Shown: positions 42,317 through 51,141 of the stretch, piece by piece | Layout of the letters: each line of letters opens with the position of its first letter | How positions within the stretch are numbered: the stretch's first letter is position 1 | Assembly (NCBI RefSeq): GCF_029892105.1 | Contig: NZ_JARZAJ010000037.1 | Span: 1 to 63,581 of the forward strand | Length of the DNA stretch: 63,581 nucleotides | Source: Kitasatospora sp. GP82 | GTDB lineage: Bacteria; Actinomycetota; Actinomycetes; Streptomycetales; Streptomycetaceae | Reading direction: 5' to 3' | The notes under the pieces: generated by a model | What the model saw: only the letters and a program-made list of their open reading frames with translations | The model's database searches: none | Told to the model about the DNA's origin: nothing | Made by a program: the position numbers and the translations under genes

Positions 42317-43423
42317 CTACCTCCCTCCGTGCTGGCAGTAGGTGTTGAGCGGGGCCTTCGCCTCCTGGTAGAGCTTGGCCAGTGGCCGGCAGGTGAAGCA
42401 GGTGCCGGACAGCGTGCAGCCGGAGCATCCGCCGGTGCGAAGCTGGAGGGAGTCGGCGACGTCGCCGAGCTGCCGCAGGCCGTCCAGGCCCTGCGTGATG
42501 AGGTCAAACTGGGGGTCGCGGCCGACCTTGCAGATCGACGCCTTGCCCCAGGGGTCGGCGTGGAAGAAGGTGTGGCCGGCGTTGCAGCCGCGGAAGGGGG
42601 TGCGGGGCATGACGTAGTCGGCGGCCTGGGTGCCCATCCGCTCGGCGCCGCCCTCGATGGTCGGGCTCATGGTGGTGAAGACGTGGTGCGGGAAGCCGTA
42701 CCGGTCGGCCAGCGCCTGCATCGCCGGGATCTCGCCGGCGTTGCGCTCGGAGACCACGATGTTGAGCTTCAGGGGCAGGCCCGCGTCCCGGGAGGCTTCC
42801 AACCCCTTGACGAACCGGTCGAACGCCCCGCGGTTGCGGGTCATCCCGTCGTAGGAGTCGGCCGTCGCGCCGTACACGCTGACCGCGATCAGGTAGGGGC
42901 GGTGGCGGGCGAACAGCTCCTGGATCCGCGGCTTGGACAGCTGGCTGCCGTTGCTGGCGATCGACACCATCAGCCCCAGCTCGCAGGCGTACGCGTACGC
43001 CGCCGGGAAGGAGCGGTCGATCAGCGGCTCACCGCCGGTGATCTGGAACCACAGGGCCCCGGAGTCCCTCACGACGTGGAGCATTCTGACCTTGTCGTCC
43101 CAGGCCAGGCCCTCGAAGTTCTTCTGTCCGAGGTAGCAGTGCTCGCAGTCGTAGTCGCACCCCTTGTTGATCTCCCACGACGCGCGGCCGTACCCGAGGT
43201 CGGAGGGCGCCCGCACCAGGAGCGCGCCGTCCACTCGGCGGTCGGCAAGGTCCAGGCCCCAGGCACTGCTCGCGGCCTGGGCCAGCCAGCCGGGCAGGGT
43301 GCTGTCGGCGGGAGCGGTCAGCAGTTCCCGGTACCGGGCCGCCCCGATCTTCAGGCCCTGACGACGGCCGGGGCGGACGACCACGTGTTCGGTGAGGAAC
43401 GGAGAGGCGATCAGCTCGTGCAC
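42317..43423 (-). CDS. Radical SAM-SPASM peptide maturase
   Basis: The 368-residue product starts at GTG 43423, six bases after AAGGGA; a GTG two codons upstream is too close to that site. The radical SAM cluster is CDYDCEHCYLG (Cys89, 93, 96), followed by FQITGGEPLIDR. The C-terminal SPASM region has Cys in RGCNAGHTFFHAD, ASICKVGRD, GGCSGCTLSGTCFTCRP and a final TYCQHGG, enough for two auxiliary clusters. Such enzymes install thioether or carbon-carbon crosslinks in peptides. The adjacent 44-residue Cys-ending peptide is the likely substrate. Confidence 0.88.
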   Translation of the reverse strand: MHELIASPFLTEHVVVRPGRRQGLKIGAARYRELLTAPADSTLPGWLAQAASSAWGLDLADRRVDGALLVRAPSDLGYGRASWEINKGCDYDCEHCYLGQKNFEGLAWDDKVRMLHVVRDSGALWFQITGGEPLIDRSFPAAYAYACELGLMVSIASNGSQLSKPRIQELFARHRPYLIAVSVYGATADSYDGMTRNRGAFDRFVKGLEASRDAGLPLKLNIVVSERNAGEIPAMQALADRYGFPHHVFTTMSPTIEGGAERMGTQAADYVMPRTPFRGCNAGHTFFHADPWGKASICKVGRDPQFDLITQGLDGLRQLGDVADSLQLRTGGCSGCTLSGTCFTCRPLAKLYQEAKAPLNTYCQHGGR

Positions 43424-43466
43424 GGGCACTCCCTTGGGCAGAGGACGAGCAGGGGAAAGAGCATGG

Positions 43467-43976
43467 TCAGGTCTGCGCGGACAGCGCCGGGCGGGCCCCG
43501 ACGCGGATTCGCGGCCGTGGCCTTCGGGTGAGCGCGTGGAGCAGGCCCGCTCGTCGGGCCCGCCGGGAGGGGGCCGGCTGCGGGGGCAGGGTGTAGGTGA
43601 ACCACACCGCCTTGCCCCGGGGCGTTGATTGCGTGCCCCAGCTGCGGGACAGGGCGTCGACCAGGAACATGCCGCGGCCGCCCTCGTCCCCAGCGCCGGC
43701 GCGCAGCTGCCGCGGGGCGACGTTCGAGGCGTCCAAGACCTCGACGAAGACCTCCTCGCCGCGCGCGACCAGGGCCACCGTCAGGAAGTCACCCCGGCCG
43801 TGCAGGCAGGCGTTGGTGACCAGCTCGCTGACCAGCAGCGCGAACGTCATGGCTACGTCCTCGTCGAACCGGTACCCCCACGACCGCAGCTGCGTGACCG
43901 CGTGGCGCCGGGCGGTGCCGACGCTGGCCGGCGCGCACACCAGGAACCAGCGGGTGGAGGAAGTGGTGGTGGTCAT
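43467..43976 (-). CDS. RsbW-like ATP-binding regulatory protein
   Basis: The 169-residue product is a GHKL ATPase of the anti-sigma/serine kinase group common in Streptomyces. The N box is ALLVSELVTNACLHG, the G1 box EVLDASNVAPRQL, and the G2 region DEGGRGMFLVDAL. The C-terminal tail is basic and disordered. It is the first gene of the minus-strand operon with the radical SAM enzyme, 43 bases before it, and divergent from an HTH-TPR regulator. A regulatory role over that operon is inferred. Confidence 0.8.
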   Translation of the reverse strand: MTTTTSSTRWFLVCAPASVGTARRHAVTQLRSWGYRFDEDVAMTFALLVSELVTNACLHGRGDFLTVALVARGEEVFVEVLDASNVAPRQLRAGAGDEGGRGMFLVDALSRSWGTQSTPRGKAVWFTYTLPPQPAPSRRARRAGLLHALTRRPRPRIRVGARPALSAQT

Positions 43977-44238
43977 CAGCTGTCCCTGCCGTCGCCCTCG
44001 TCGGTCCTCGCGCGGCCCGGGCAGACCCGAGGCGGCGAGCTTGGACGCCGCCGGCGACCGAAGGAATGGGATCCGGCCACGGCCCCGGCGGCGAGTACAA
44101 CAAGTTCACCGCTGGTCACGCAGCGCGTCGAGGCCAGATCAGCGGACACACCACCGGACACATCCGCTCACGGGTAGTGTCCTGTTCCTTGCGGTGCGCG
44201 TTGATGGGTAGCGTGGATGTCGGAAGTCGGGGGTTCTC

Positions 44239-45558
44239 GTGGCTCAACACCCTGTCGCCAACGAGGTGTTCGTCGCTGCCCGCAGCGCTCGCGGATGGCA
44301 CACCCAGTCAGAATTCGCCGAGGCGTACGACGTCAAGGCCCAGCAGATGAACGAGCAGGCCCGGATCTCGGTCCGGCAGATCCGGCGGTGGGAGTCCGGG
44401 GCCACGACCTGGCCCAACCGCGACGCCCGCCGCGTCCTGACTGCCCTGTTCGACCTACCCCTGGAAGACCTCGGGTTCATCCGCCCGCCGCGCCCAAGCG
44501 GCCGGAGCGCGACGGCACCCACCGAACCGATGGAGTTGGAGGAGGACGTGCGCCGTCGTACCTTCCTGGGCGGCGCCCTGGCCAGCGCTGTCCCGCTGTT
44601 CGACCTGGACGCACTCGAACACCTCACCGCCGCCGCCCGGGACGCCCGCCGCTACAGCGACCACGAACTCCTGGACCACCTGCGCGGTGCCCTGGACGAC
44701 AGCGCCCGATCGGACGGGCGCATAGGACCCCACCAGGCCCTGCCCGCCACCCTCGGCATCCTGGCAACGATCAGCAGCACCGCCCGCGAGGCCCGCCCCG
44801 AGATCCGCCGCAGCCTGCTGGTCCTGGGCGCCCGCGGCGCGGAACTGGCGGCCTGGCTCCACAAGGACGGCGGAGCCCCCGACCGCGACACCGCCTACTG
44901 GCACCAGCAGTCCAAGGAGTGGGCCACCCTGACCGGCGACGGCCCGATGCACGCCTACGTCCTGCTGCGGCAGGCCCAGGCCACCGACCGCCGCGACCCC
45001 GCCCTGATGCTCGACCTCGCCCGCGCCGCCACCACCGGCCCCTGGACGCTTCCACCGCGCCCTCGCGCCGAAGCACTCCAGCAGGAAGCCCGCGCCCTGG
45101 CGATGACCGGCGCCACCCTCGCCGAGATCGACCGCGTCCTGGACCGGGCCCAGGCCGCCCTCGGCCAAGCCGCCCCCATCACCGAGCCGCCGACCTGCAC
45201 CGGGCCCCTGGGCGACAGCTACACCACCGAGCGGCTCATGGTGCAGACCGCCATCTGCTACCGCGAAGCCGGCCAGCCCGAACGCGCAGCCCACCTCTTC
45301 CAACACCACCTGGCCACCGGCACCTTCGCACCCCGCGACCGCGCCTTCTTCACCGCCCACCTGGCCGGAGCCCTGGCCGCCGCCGGCGAACCGGACGAAG
45401 CCGCCGCCGCGGCCCTGCTCGCGCTGGGCCTGGCGTCTGCCGCCCGCTTCGGTCAGGCCCTGTCCGAGCTCCACCGCACCGCCGCGCAGCTCCAGCCGCA
45501 CCGCAACCGGGCCGCCGTCCAGGAACTCCACCAGCGCCTGGCCACCGTGGCGGCCTGA
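44239..45558 (+). CDS. HTH-TPR regulator of element 1
   Basis: The 439-residue product starts at GTG 44239. The N-terminal region (AYDVKAQQMNEQARISVRQI, followed by RRWESG) is an XRE-type DNA-binding domain. A DVRRRTFLGGALASAVPLF segment follows, then TPR-like helices to the end (AAARFGQALSELHRTAAQLQ-like). It shares layout with regulators at 16726 and 57722. It is divergent from the ATPase-radical SAM-precursor-kinase operon, the usual place for a pathway-specific activator responding to a peptide or small signal. Confidence 0.8.
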   Translation: MAQHPVANEVFVAARSARGWHTQSEFAEAYDVKAQQMNEQARISVRQIRRWESGATTWPNRDARRVLTALFDLPLEDLGFIRPPRPSGRSATAPTEPMELEEDVRRRTFLGGALASAVPLFDLDALEHLTAAARDARRYSDHELLDHLRGALDDSARSDGRIGPHQALPATLGILATISSTAREARPEIRRSLLVLGARGAELAAWLHKDGGAPDRDTAYWHQQSKEWATLTGDGPMHAYVLLRQAQATDRRDPALMLDLARAATTGPWTLPPRPRAEALQQEARALAMTGATLAEIDRVLDRAQAALGQAAPITEPPTCTGPLGDSYTTERLMVQTAICYREAGQPERAAHLFQHHLATGTFAPRDRAFFTAHLAGALAAAGEPDEAAAAALLALGLASAARFGQALSELHRTAAQLQPHRNRAAVQELHQRLATVAA

Positions 45559-45585
45559 GTGGACCGCCCCCTGTTACCCGGGTCG

Positions 45586-46398
45586 TCAGCCCGTCACGAA
45601 GGCGCTGACCAACGCGATCACCTCACGCTGCCACGCCTGCGTCTGCGGATCCAGGTACCGCGGATCATCGTGCACCGCGAAGCCGTGCTGGCAGCCCTCG
45701 ATCTCGACCAGCTCCGCCCCCGCGCCGAACAGCGGCCGGAACCGGCGCGACAGCTCCACCGGCACGAAGGTGTCCGCGGTGCCGTGCACCATCAGCACCG
45801 GCACCTGGACCGCGCCCAGCACCGCCGGCAGGTCCCACAGCAGCACCTCGTTCAACAGAGCCCGGCCCAGCGCGAACGGCGACTTCTCGGTATAGCCACG
45901 GGCATCCAGCTCCTCGGCCTTCCCCTTGTCCAGGTAGTCGCCGGACCAGCCGGGCTGCGAGACGGTGTACCGCTCGCGGTAGTCCAACCGAGGGTTCAGC
46001 AGCACCAACTTCGCCACGTCCTGGGGCCGGTGACCGGCCAGCATGGCGCACGCACCGCCGGAGAACGAGGCCGAGACCACGGTCACCGGCCCCGACCACC
46101 CGGTCTCGCGCCGGACGTGATCGGAGGCCGCGCGGACGTCGTTCACGACGGATGCGATCGTCAGGTCGGACTCGGTCCCCGCACTCGCGCCGTGTGCCCG
46201 CAGGTCGAACCGCAGGTTCGGCACGCCAGCATCGGCAAGACCGGAGGCGAGGCGGGTGAAGAAGCCCCCCTCCTCCCGAGTCACCCCGGAGCCATGGGCC
46301 AGCACCGCCACCCCGGCCACCGGGTCTCCGTTGCTCGCCAGGGTTCCGTAAAGCGCTGTGCCGTCAAGGGACTTGAATGCCGTCTCGATGTCCGCCAT
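45586..46398 (-). CDS. Alpha/beta hydrolase
   Basis: The 270-residue product has a serine hydrolase fold: oxyanion segment VAVLAHGSGVTREEGG, nucleophile in VVSASFSGGACAML, acid in VLMVHGTADTFVP and His in EGCQHGFAVHDD. The RFDLRAHGAS strand is typical of dienelactone hydrolase and esterase relatives. It is convergent with the HTH-TPR gene and is the last gene before the right end of element 1. Substrate unknown. Confidence 0.83.
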   Translation of the reverse strand: MADIETAFKSLDGTALYGTLASNGDPVAGVAVLAHGSGVTREEGGFFTRLASGLADAGVPNLRFDLRAHGASAGTESDLTIASVVNDVRAASDHVRRETGWSGPVTVVSASFSGGACAMLAGHRPQDVAKLVLLNPRLDYRERYTVSQPGWSGDYLDKGKAEELDARGYTEKSPFALGRALLNEVLLWDLPAVLGAVQVPVLMVHGTADTFVPVELSRRFRPLFGAGAELVEIEGCQHGFAVHDDPRYLDPQTQAWQREVIALVSAFVTG

Positions 46399-46523
46399 GT
46401 GACAAGGCTAGGGCACCCCGCTGATCACGGAGTCACCATCGCTCGTTCGGCTGACGGAGCGCGACCCGAGGTCGCGGTTGCTCAGGCAGCCGATCACGGA
46501 ACGACAAAATCTTCCCCTCCGGC

Positions 46524-46629
46524 TGAGACATCGATAGGCGTCACCGGCGAGGACCGAGCTGCTGCTGTCCCAGGCCGCTCGCTGAGACAGGAGGCGGTGT
46601 GAGACATGCGAACTGTTCATAACGGCGGT
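46524..46629 (-). repeat. Right end of element 1
   Basis: Three TGAGACA copies (46524-46530, 46583-46589 and 46600-46606) are in inverse orientation to the TGTCTCA copies of the left end. The outermost lies 17 bases inside the junction core CGGCGGT (46623-46629). The region between the hydrolase start and the core has no gene. The repeated site is the probable binding sequence of the recombinases. Confidence 0.7.
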
Positions 46630-47106
46630 CACGGCGAGGTCGGGGAGGGAGTGCACGCCGCCGCGGTCCGCGAGGTCCTGGAGGAGACCGGCCACAGGGC
46701 CCGCCTGGTCCCCGGGCCCGCGGCGCCCACCCCGGCCGGCTTCCCCCACCGTCCCGTTCCCGCTCCGTGGTGGATCTGCGAGGGAGATGCGAGTCCCGAC
46801 GGACACACCAGCACCCCGCACAGCCACGTCGACCACATCTACCTGGCCCTCGTGGACACCGCGTCCGCGGCCGCTGAGCAGCGGGCCGACCACCAGCTCA
46901 CCTGGTTCACCCACAGCCGCCTCACCACCGACCCGACCATCTCCGAGGACAGCCGACTCCTCGCGCTGCAGCTGATGGCCTGGCTGGACGGCGCCCCCGC
47001 CGGCGCCGAGGACGACCCGGAGCAGCTCAGCGCCCACCTCGCCCACCGGGCGGCCTTGGGTCTCGTCCTGCCGGCGCAGCAGAGTCAGCAGGAGGGGCCG
47101 GCATGA
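46630..47106 (+). pseudogene. Nudix hydrolase, 3' half (split by element 1)
   Basis: The frame carries the remainder of the split gene: HGEVGEGVHAAAVREVLEETG completes the Nudix box begun by GLRLPAGG at 32643. The C-terminal part (VDHIYLALVDTASAAAEQ, QLTWFTHSRL) follows. An ATG at 46606 inside the element end could allow translation of this half with eight foreign residues, without the N-terminal domain. It ends in an ATGA overlap with a second Nudix gene, so the two once formed an operon. Confidence 0.88.
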
Positions 47107-47672
47107 TCGACGGCTGGAGCACGGTCTCCTCGACCGTCGAGTACACGGGTGTCCGGGTGGTGGTGCGCCGCGACTCGGTCCGGCGCGCCGACCAGAGCCT
47201 GGGGACGTACGAGTACACCGAGTCCGTCGACGGGGTGCGCGTCGTGGCCCTCGACGACCAGGGCCGGATCGCCCTGGTGGCCGAGAACGTCTACGTGTGC
47301 GACCAGCGGCTGCTGATGTGCCCCGGCGGCGGCTGCGAGCCCGGCGAGGACCCGCTGGCGGCCGCGCGCCGGGAGCTGGCCGAGGAGGCCGGCATCCGCG
47401 CCGCCGAGATCGAGCTGCTGACGACGATGTGGCGGATGCCCGCTGGCGCGCGCACCCGCGAACACCTCTACCTCGCCAGGGCCCTGAGCGTCGGCGAGCA
47501 CCACCGGGACCCGAGCGAGGCCGACATGGAGCTGCACTGGGTACCCCTGGAACAGGCTGTGGCGATGTGTGGCGACGGCCGGATCACCGAGGCCGGCACC
47601 CTCGCGGCAGTCCTGCTGACCGCGCAGCGCACCACAGCCAGCCCGGGCTCGCCCACCGCAGGCACCGTGTGA
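47103..47672 (+). CDS. Nudix hydrolase (ADP-ribose pyrophosphatase-like)
   Basis: The 189-residue product starts at ATG 47103 in an ATGA overlap with the split Nudix gene. The Nudix box is complete in GGGCEPGEDPLAAARRELAE followed by EAG. Upstream strands (TGVRVVVRRDSVRRADQS) and a Pro-containing loop after the box resemble ADP-ribose or nucleoside-diphosphate-sugar hydrolases. With the upstream gene silenced by element 1, it has probably lost its normal promoter and depends on sequences within the element end. Confidence 0.85.
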   Translation: MIDGWSTVSSTVEYTGVRVVVRRDSVRRADQSLGTYEYTESVDGVRVVALDDQGRIALVAENVYVCDQRLLMCPGGGCEPGEDPLAAARRELAEEAGIRAAEIELLTTMWRMPAGARTREHLYLARALSVGEHHRDPSEADMELHWVPLEQAVAMCGDGRITEAGTLAAVLLTAQRTTASPGSPTAGTV

Positions 47673-47674
47673 GC

Positions 47675-47914
47675 ATGGCCGGCCGCCACAGCCGCCTGCC
47701 CGATCCGTCAGCGCAGCGCCCGGCCGATGCCGAACTGCAGCTGCGGGCCGTGGCGGGCGGACAGGCGGTCACGGAGGAGGGCGTCGCCGTCCCGGACGGC
47801 GGCGACGCCGTATTCCTCTACCGGGGCGAGTTCCTGCCCGACGGCCAGGTCCGCACGGTCATGGTCCGTCTGGACGCCGCCGGTCTGCCCTTCCCTCCGC
47901 CCGACCGCCCCTGA
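47675..47914 (+). CDS. Small hypothetical protein
   Basis: The 79-residue product starts at ATG 47675, two bases after the preceding stop, so it is likely coupled. It contains AELQLRAVAGGQAVTEEGVA and a strand-rich end (AVFLYRGEFLPDGQVRTVMV). I do not recognise it. It seems a complete small domain in the Nudix operon. Confidence 0.55.
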   Translation: MAGRHSRLPDPSAQRPADAELQLRAVAGGQAVTEEGVAVPDGGDAVFLYRGEFLPDGQVRTVMVRLDAAGLPFPPPDRP

Positions 47915-47948
47915 CCTCGCGCACCACCGAGCGTTCCTGGAGGAGCGA

Positions 47949-48344
47949 ATGCACAGGTTGAAGATCACGGCAGCCACCCGGGCCGGCAGTCCCCACGTGG
48001 CGTCGGAGGACCGGGCGCGTACCGCGCCGGGCCTGATCGTCGTCGTCGACGGCGCCGAAACGCTCGGCGGCACCTACGCCGGCATCCTCGGTGAGGAGGT
48101 CCTCACACTCGCCGGCGACCCGGGCACCGACCTGCGCACCGCGCTCGCGGAGGCGATCGGCCGCACCGCCAAGGCTCTGGACCATACCCGGCTGACACCC
48201 CTGGCGATCTGCAGACTGCGGACCGCGCGCTGGAGAAGGATCACTGCCGCCTCGTGTTCCAGTGGCCGGCCAGCGCCGGTCAGCACCATCCGGTCACCGC
48301 TGCCGACGATCGGGGAATGCGGAACGCCCAAACTGACTCTCTGA
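47949..48344 (+). CDS. PP2C-like phosphatase fragment
   Basis: The 131-residue product starts at ATG 47949 behind GGAGGAG. The first 85 residues (SEDRARTAPGLIVVVDGAET, then AGILGEEVLTLAG) follow the first strands and metal-binding Asp of PP2C-type phosphatases. After about residue 88 the text becomes Arg/Ser-rich, as expected after a frameshift, and the remaining metal-site motifs are absent. It is probably a truncated or frameshifted gene, in the same orientation as the Nudix genes. Confidence 0.45.
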   Translation: MHRLKITAATRAGSPHVASEDRARTAPGLIVVVDGAETLGGTYAGILGEEVLTLAGDPGTDLRTALAEAIGRTAKALDHTRLTPLAICRLRTARWRRITAASCSSGRPAPVSTIRSPLPTIGECGTPKLTL

Positions 48345-48544
48345 CCCAAACTGTCCGAACACTCAGCACGAACAGGCACATTGGAAGATATGACGATACG
48401 TCTGGCGAACCTCAACGCCTACAAGATCACGCTCGCCATCCGCTGGAAGGAGAAGCCGGTTGAACCGCAGCCCGCCCCGCGCGACCCCGCACACCTGGCC
48501 CACCCAATCCACCCGCTCCCACGCCCATACGGAGACCTACCGCC

Positions 48545-49432
48545 ATGGCGCCTGCCAAGCACTTCCCGCCCGAGCTGCACGACTGGGTCGCCGGCCATCT
48601 GCCCGGCCTGGACGCGAGTGAGGACCGCTCCTGGCCGCGCAGCAACTCCCTCGTGTGGCACGTTAGGGGCGACTGGGACGCCTACGTGAAGATCAGCCCC
48701 AGCGACCTCGACTTCGAACGCGAAGTCGCCGGATACGCCTACGCCGGAGCGCACCTGACCGACCGGGAGGCACCGCGGCTACTGGCCTGCGACCCGCACC
48801 TGCGCGCGATCCTCAGCTCGCCGCTGCCCGGCCGCGTCGTACGGGACCTGCCACTGGAGACCAGCACCGAGCTGCGCCTGCACGAAGACGCCGGGCGGCT
48901 GCTGCGTCGCTGGCACGACGCGTCCGAGCCCGGCACGGACGCGGACCGCGCCGCGGTGCGCTCCGACATGCAAGGGCAGGCCCGAGAGGCCGCCGACTGC
49001 CTGGAGCACGTCGCGGCGCACCTGGCCGCCGACCGGCTCGCCCTGGTCGAGGCTGCGTCGAAGGAACTCACCGACCTCGCCGAGCAGCTACCGCTGGTCT
49101 ACCGGCACGGCGACTACGAGACCCGCAACTGGCTGTTCGACGAGGCCACCGGCCAGCACGGACTGATCGACTTCTCGACAGCCGCACACGGCATTGCCGC
49201 GTCCGAGTTCGTCTGGCTGTTCGGCGCCGTCTGGCCCCTGCGCCCCGACCTGCGCGAGGCGTGCTTCACCGGCTACGGCCGCCCGCTGACCTCCGAGGAG
49301 GACAGGCTGCTGCACCTGCTGACCGTCCGCCTCGGTGTCTCCTACCTGTGCAACGGCCTGATCAAGGATCGAGACGACCTCGTGGCGCGCGGCCACCTCG
49401 TCCTCGACCGGATGGTTGCGTACCAGCCGTAG
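48545..49432 (+). CDS. APH-like phosphotransferase
   Basis: The 295-residue product starts at ATG 48545. It has a nucleotide-lobe Lys in WDAYVKISPS, catalytic loop LVYRHGDYETRNWLFD, and metal-binding Asp in HGLIDFSTAAHG. The sequence is closest in style to small-metabolite or aminoglycoside kinases of actinomycetes. It stands between the two integrative elements, in the original host segment. Substrate unknown. Confidence 0.82.
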   Translation: MAPAKHFPPELHDWVAGHLPGLDASEDRSWPRSNSLVWHVRGDWDAYVKISPSDLDFEREVAGYAYAGAHLTDREAPRLLACDPHLRAILSSPLPGRVVRDLPLETSTELRLHEDAGRLLRRWHDASEPGTDADRAAVRSDMQGQAREAADCLEHVAAHLAADRLALVEAASKELTDLAEQLPLVYRHGDYETRNWLFDEATGQHGLIDFSTAAHGIAASEFVWLFGAVWPLRPDLREACFTGYGRPLTSEEDRLLHLLTVRLGVSYLCNGLIKDRDDLVARGHLVLDRMVAYQP

Positions 49433-49586
49433 CCCGAACGGAGCGCGGGCCCGGTCCCGATCACCCCTCCGCTGCGATCCGGACCAGGAGTTGCCCGATG
49501 GCCCTCGCCCCCGGTTCTGCCCAGCGATCCCGACTGCAGCAGCGGACCCCAGCCCCGTCCCGTCTGGATCTGTCCGGGCGGGGTGG

Positions 49587-49872
49587 TCACAGGGCAGCGT
49601 CGAAGATCTGGCGGTGAGCGTAAGCGAAGGCGTGCTCGCGGCGGCTCCATGCGATGCGTTGTGCGATGGCTTCCGCGCTGGCGGTGCCTCCGTCTGGGGC
49701 GATCCCCTGCTCTGCCCAGAACCGGGCATTGCGGATCTGCCTTTCCAGGATGGAGTCGACAAGCGCGCCGCGCCCGCGGGCATCGAGACCGTACGCGTCC
49801 GCGAGGACCCGGACCTGTGCGGCCTGGTCCTTAACTGCCGGGGCCGCTGGCTTGGCAGTGATGCACCAGGTC
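49587..49872 (-). pseudogene. APH-like phosphotransferase, 3' half (split by element 2)
   Basis: On the minus strand this fragment encodes the C-terminal 94 residues of a kinase-like protein: WCITAKPAAPAVKDQAAQVR, LADAYGLDARGRGALVDSIL and RIAWSRREHAFAYAHRQIFD. The first half lies at 60299-60795. Joining 60299 to 49872 gives 261 codons in frame and restores GYMAWTWC, matching GYMAWLWC in the intact homologue at 59381. Confidence 0.87.
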
Positions 49873-49905
49873 TTCTTTCTGCTGTTCAAAACTGTCTCAT
49901 GAGAT
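49870..49905 (+). repeat. Left end of element 2
   Basis: From the junction base trio GTC, the end reads TCTTCTTTCTGCTGTTC and then TGTCTCATGAGAT, with TGTCTCA at 49893-49899, 20 bases from the junction. The right end read inward has the same TTCTT, GCT and TGTCTCATGAGA blocks in the same order, so these are imperfect terminal inverted repeats. Confidence 0.7.
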
Positions 49906-49990
49906 GTGTGGTTCAGTCTCGACTCGTTGTGGTGGTGCGAGACAGGTGAGCTGACGGGAGTTCCTCTCCGGCTCCTGGGGAGGAACGACT

Positions 49991-50278
49991 GTGGATCTTG
50001 CCTTTGTGCAGTCCGGGCTGCTGGAGAAGTACCTGGACACTGATGTGATCTCTGCTGCGAAGGTGGCCGCTTTGCTGAAGCGGCGGGGCATCCTCGACGG
50101 AACGCCGGTGTACCTCGACGAGGAGACGCAGACGCCGATCCCGCCCCTATGCGAGTTCGGCAGATATCTGTCGACGGCGTTGCTGGACGAGACCGCCGGC
50201 GCCACCAGGCCTTTCGAGACCAGTCCGCACCCGTGGAGCAGGGCCCGGATGAAGACGCTGAAGGGCAGCTCTCGGTGA
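49991..50278 (+). pseudogene. Recombinase A remnant of element 2 (N-terminal part)
   Basis: The frame from GTG 49991 encodes 95 residues. RRGILDGTPVYLDEETQTPI aligns in style with the N terminus of recombinase A of element 1 (RDRAVTDGTPFFLGTDMRPL), at a similar distance from the left end. It stops before any catalytic motif. All of the remaining recombinase A and the first half or more of recombinase B are missing. The deletion junction lies between about 50149 and 50278. Confidence 0.65.
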
Positions 50279-51141
50279 ACTGGCCACGGCGCGAGGCCAG
50301 CGAGGTGGTCCGCCAGTTCCTGGACATGACCGCCCGGGTCCGGGTCAAGGCCCCGCACGTCACCCACACGCTCTTCGTCAGCGCCACCGTCCGCAACGAC
50401 TACACCGCGGTCTTCGACGAGTGGAAGCCCGTGCCCCCGAGCTCGTTCGGGAACTGGCTGGACGCTATGGGCGTCGACATCAAGGGCGACCGGCACATCG
50501 GCCGCATGCGGAAGTCGGTCAAGGTCGAGAAGGCCATCGTGACCGAAGGACGCATCAGCGCTGCTGCGGACGACCACACCGAGGAAACGTTCGCCACCCA
50601 CTACGCACAGGGCACCACGCTGCGAATCATGTCCGGGCGGACAATCGCCACGGCCCAGCAGCACTGGCTCGACAAGGCTCTTGACCGGGTCGACGGCCCC
50701 ACCGTCATCTCCGGCGCCGTGGGGGAAGTCGACCAAGACCTGCTGGAGGACTCGGGCCTGTCCGCCCAGGAGGCCGCGGACATCATGGCCGGTCAGCTCG
50801 ACATGGGCGTCTCCCACTGCAAGAACCCCTACCAGGGTCCCTACAGCCGACCCGGCGAGCTCTGCGCCGTCGCACCGCTGCGCTGCCTGGAATGCCGCAA
50901 CGCCTGGATCCTTCCTTCCAATCTGCCTCAACTCATCCTATTCAAACAGCACTTGGAACGACTTCGCACAGTTCTGCCTCCGCAGGCATTCGAGCGGCTC
51001 TGGGGGCAGAGCTGGGTGAACCTCCGCGCCGTCCTGGAGGGCCGCACCCCCGAGGAACTGGACCAGGCCCGCAAGCACATCGAAGCCGGCCAGGCCGTCC
51101 TCGACCTGCCGCTCGCCGCGAACACGGAGTTCGACGCATGA
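50149..51141 (+). pseudogene. Recombinase B remnant of element 2 (C-terminal part)
   Basis: From about residue 40 of this frame the text matches the C-terminal third of recombinase B of element 1. It has HIGRMRKSVKVEKA (His-x-x-Arg), HTEETFATHYAQGTT (His and Tyr region), QLDMGVSHCKNPYQGP, and the Cys-containing LCAVAPLRCLECRNAW. The upstream catalytic half is deleted. The end overlaps recombinase C in ATGA, as in an intact operon. The fragment cannot form a complete active site. Confidence 0.75.

Larger units (their letters stand above)
32644..46629 (+). mobile_element. Element 1: recombinase-trio integrative element (about 14.0 kb)
   Basis: The element is bounded by the split Nudix gene. 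The seven bases CGGCGGT occur at both junctions (32637-32643 and 46623-46629), so the exact crossover lies within them. It carries, from the left, three tyrosine recombinases and a small coiled-coil protein in one overlapping operon. Cargo follows: Nudix gene, tandem-HTH protein, RiPP-like operon, HTH-TPR regulator and hydrolase. Both ends hold inward-facing TGTCTCA copies. Gene content resembles Tn554-like and recombinase-in-trio elements in design. The boundaries come from reading the two gene halves together. Confidence 0.85.

Noticed and set aside
48390..48545. Peptide gene beginning MTIRLANLNAYKITLAIRWK before the kinase gene
   Set aside because: The start looks peptide-like, but the frame overlaps the kinase gene by about 140 bases with shadow-type composition, there is no strong ribosome site, and no maturase is adjacent.
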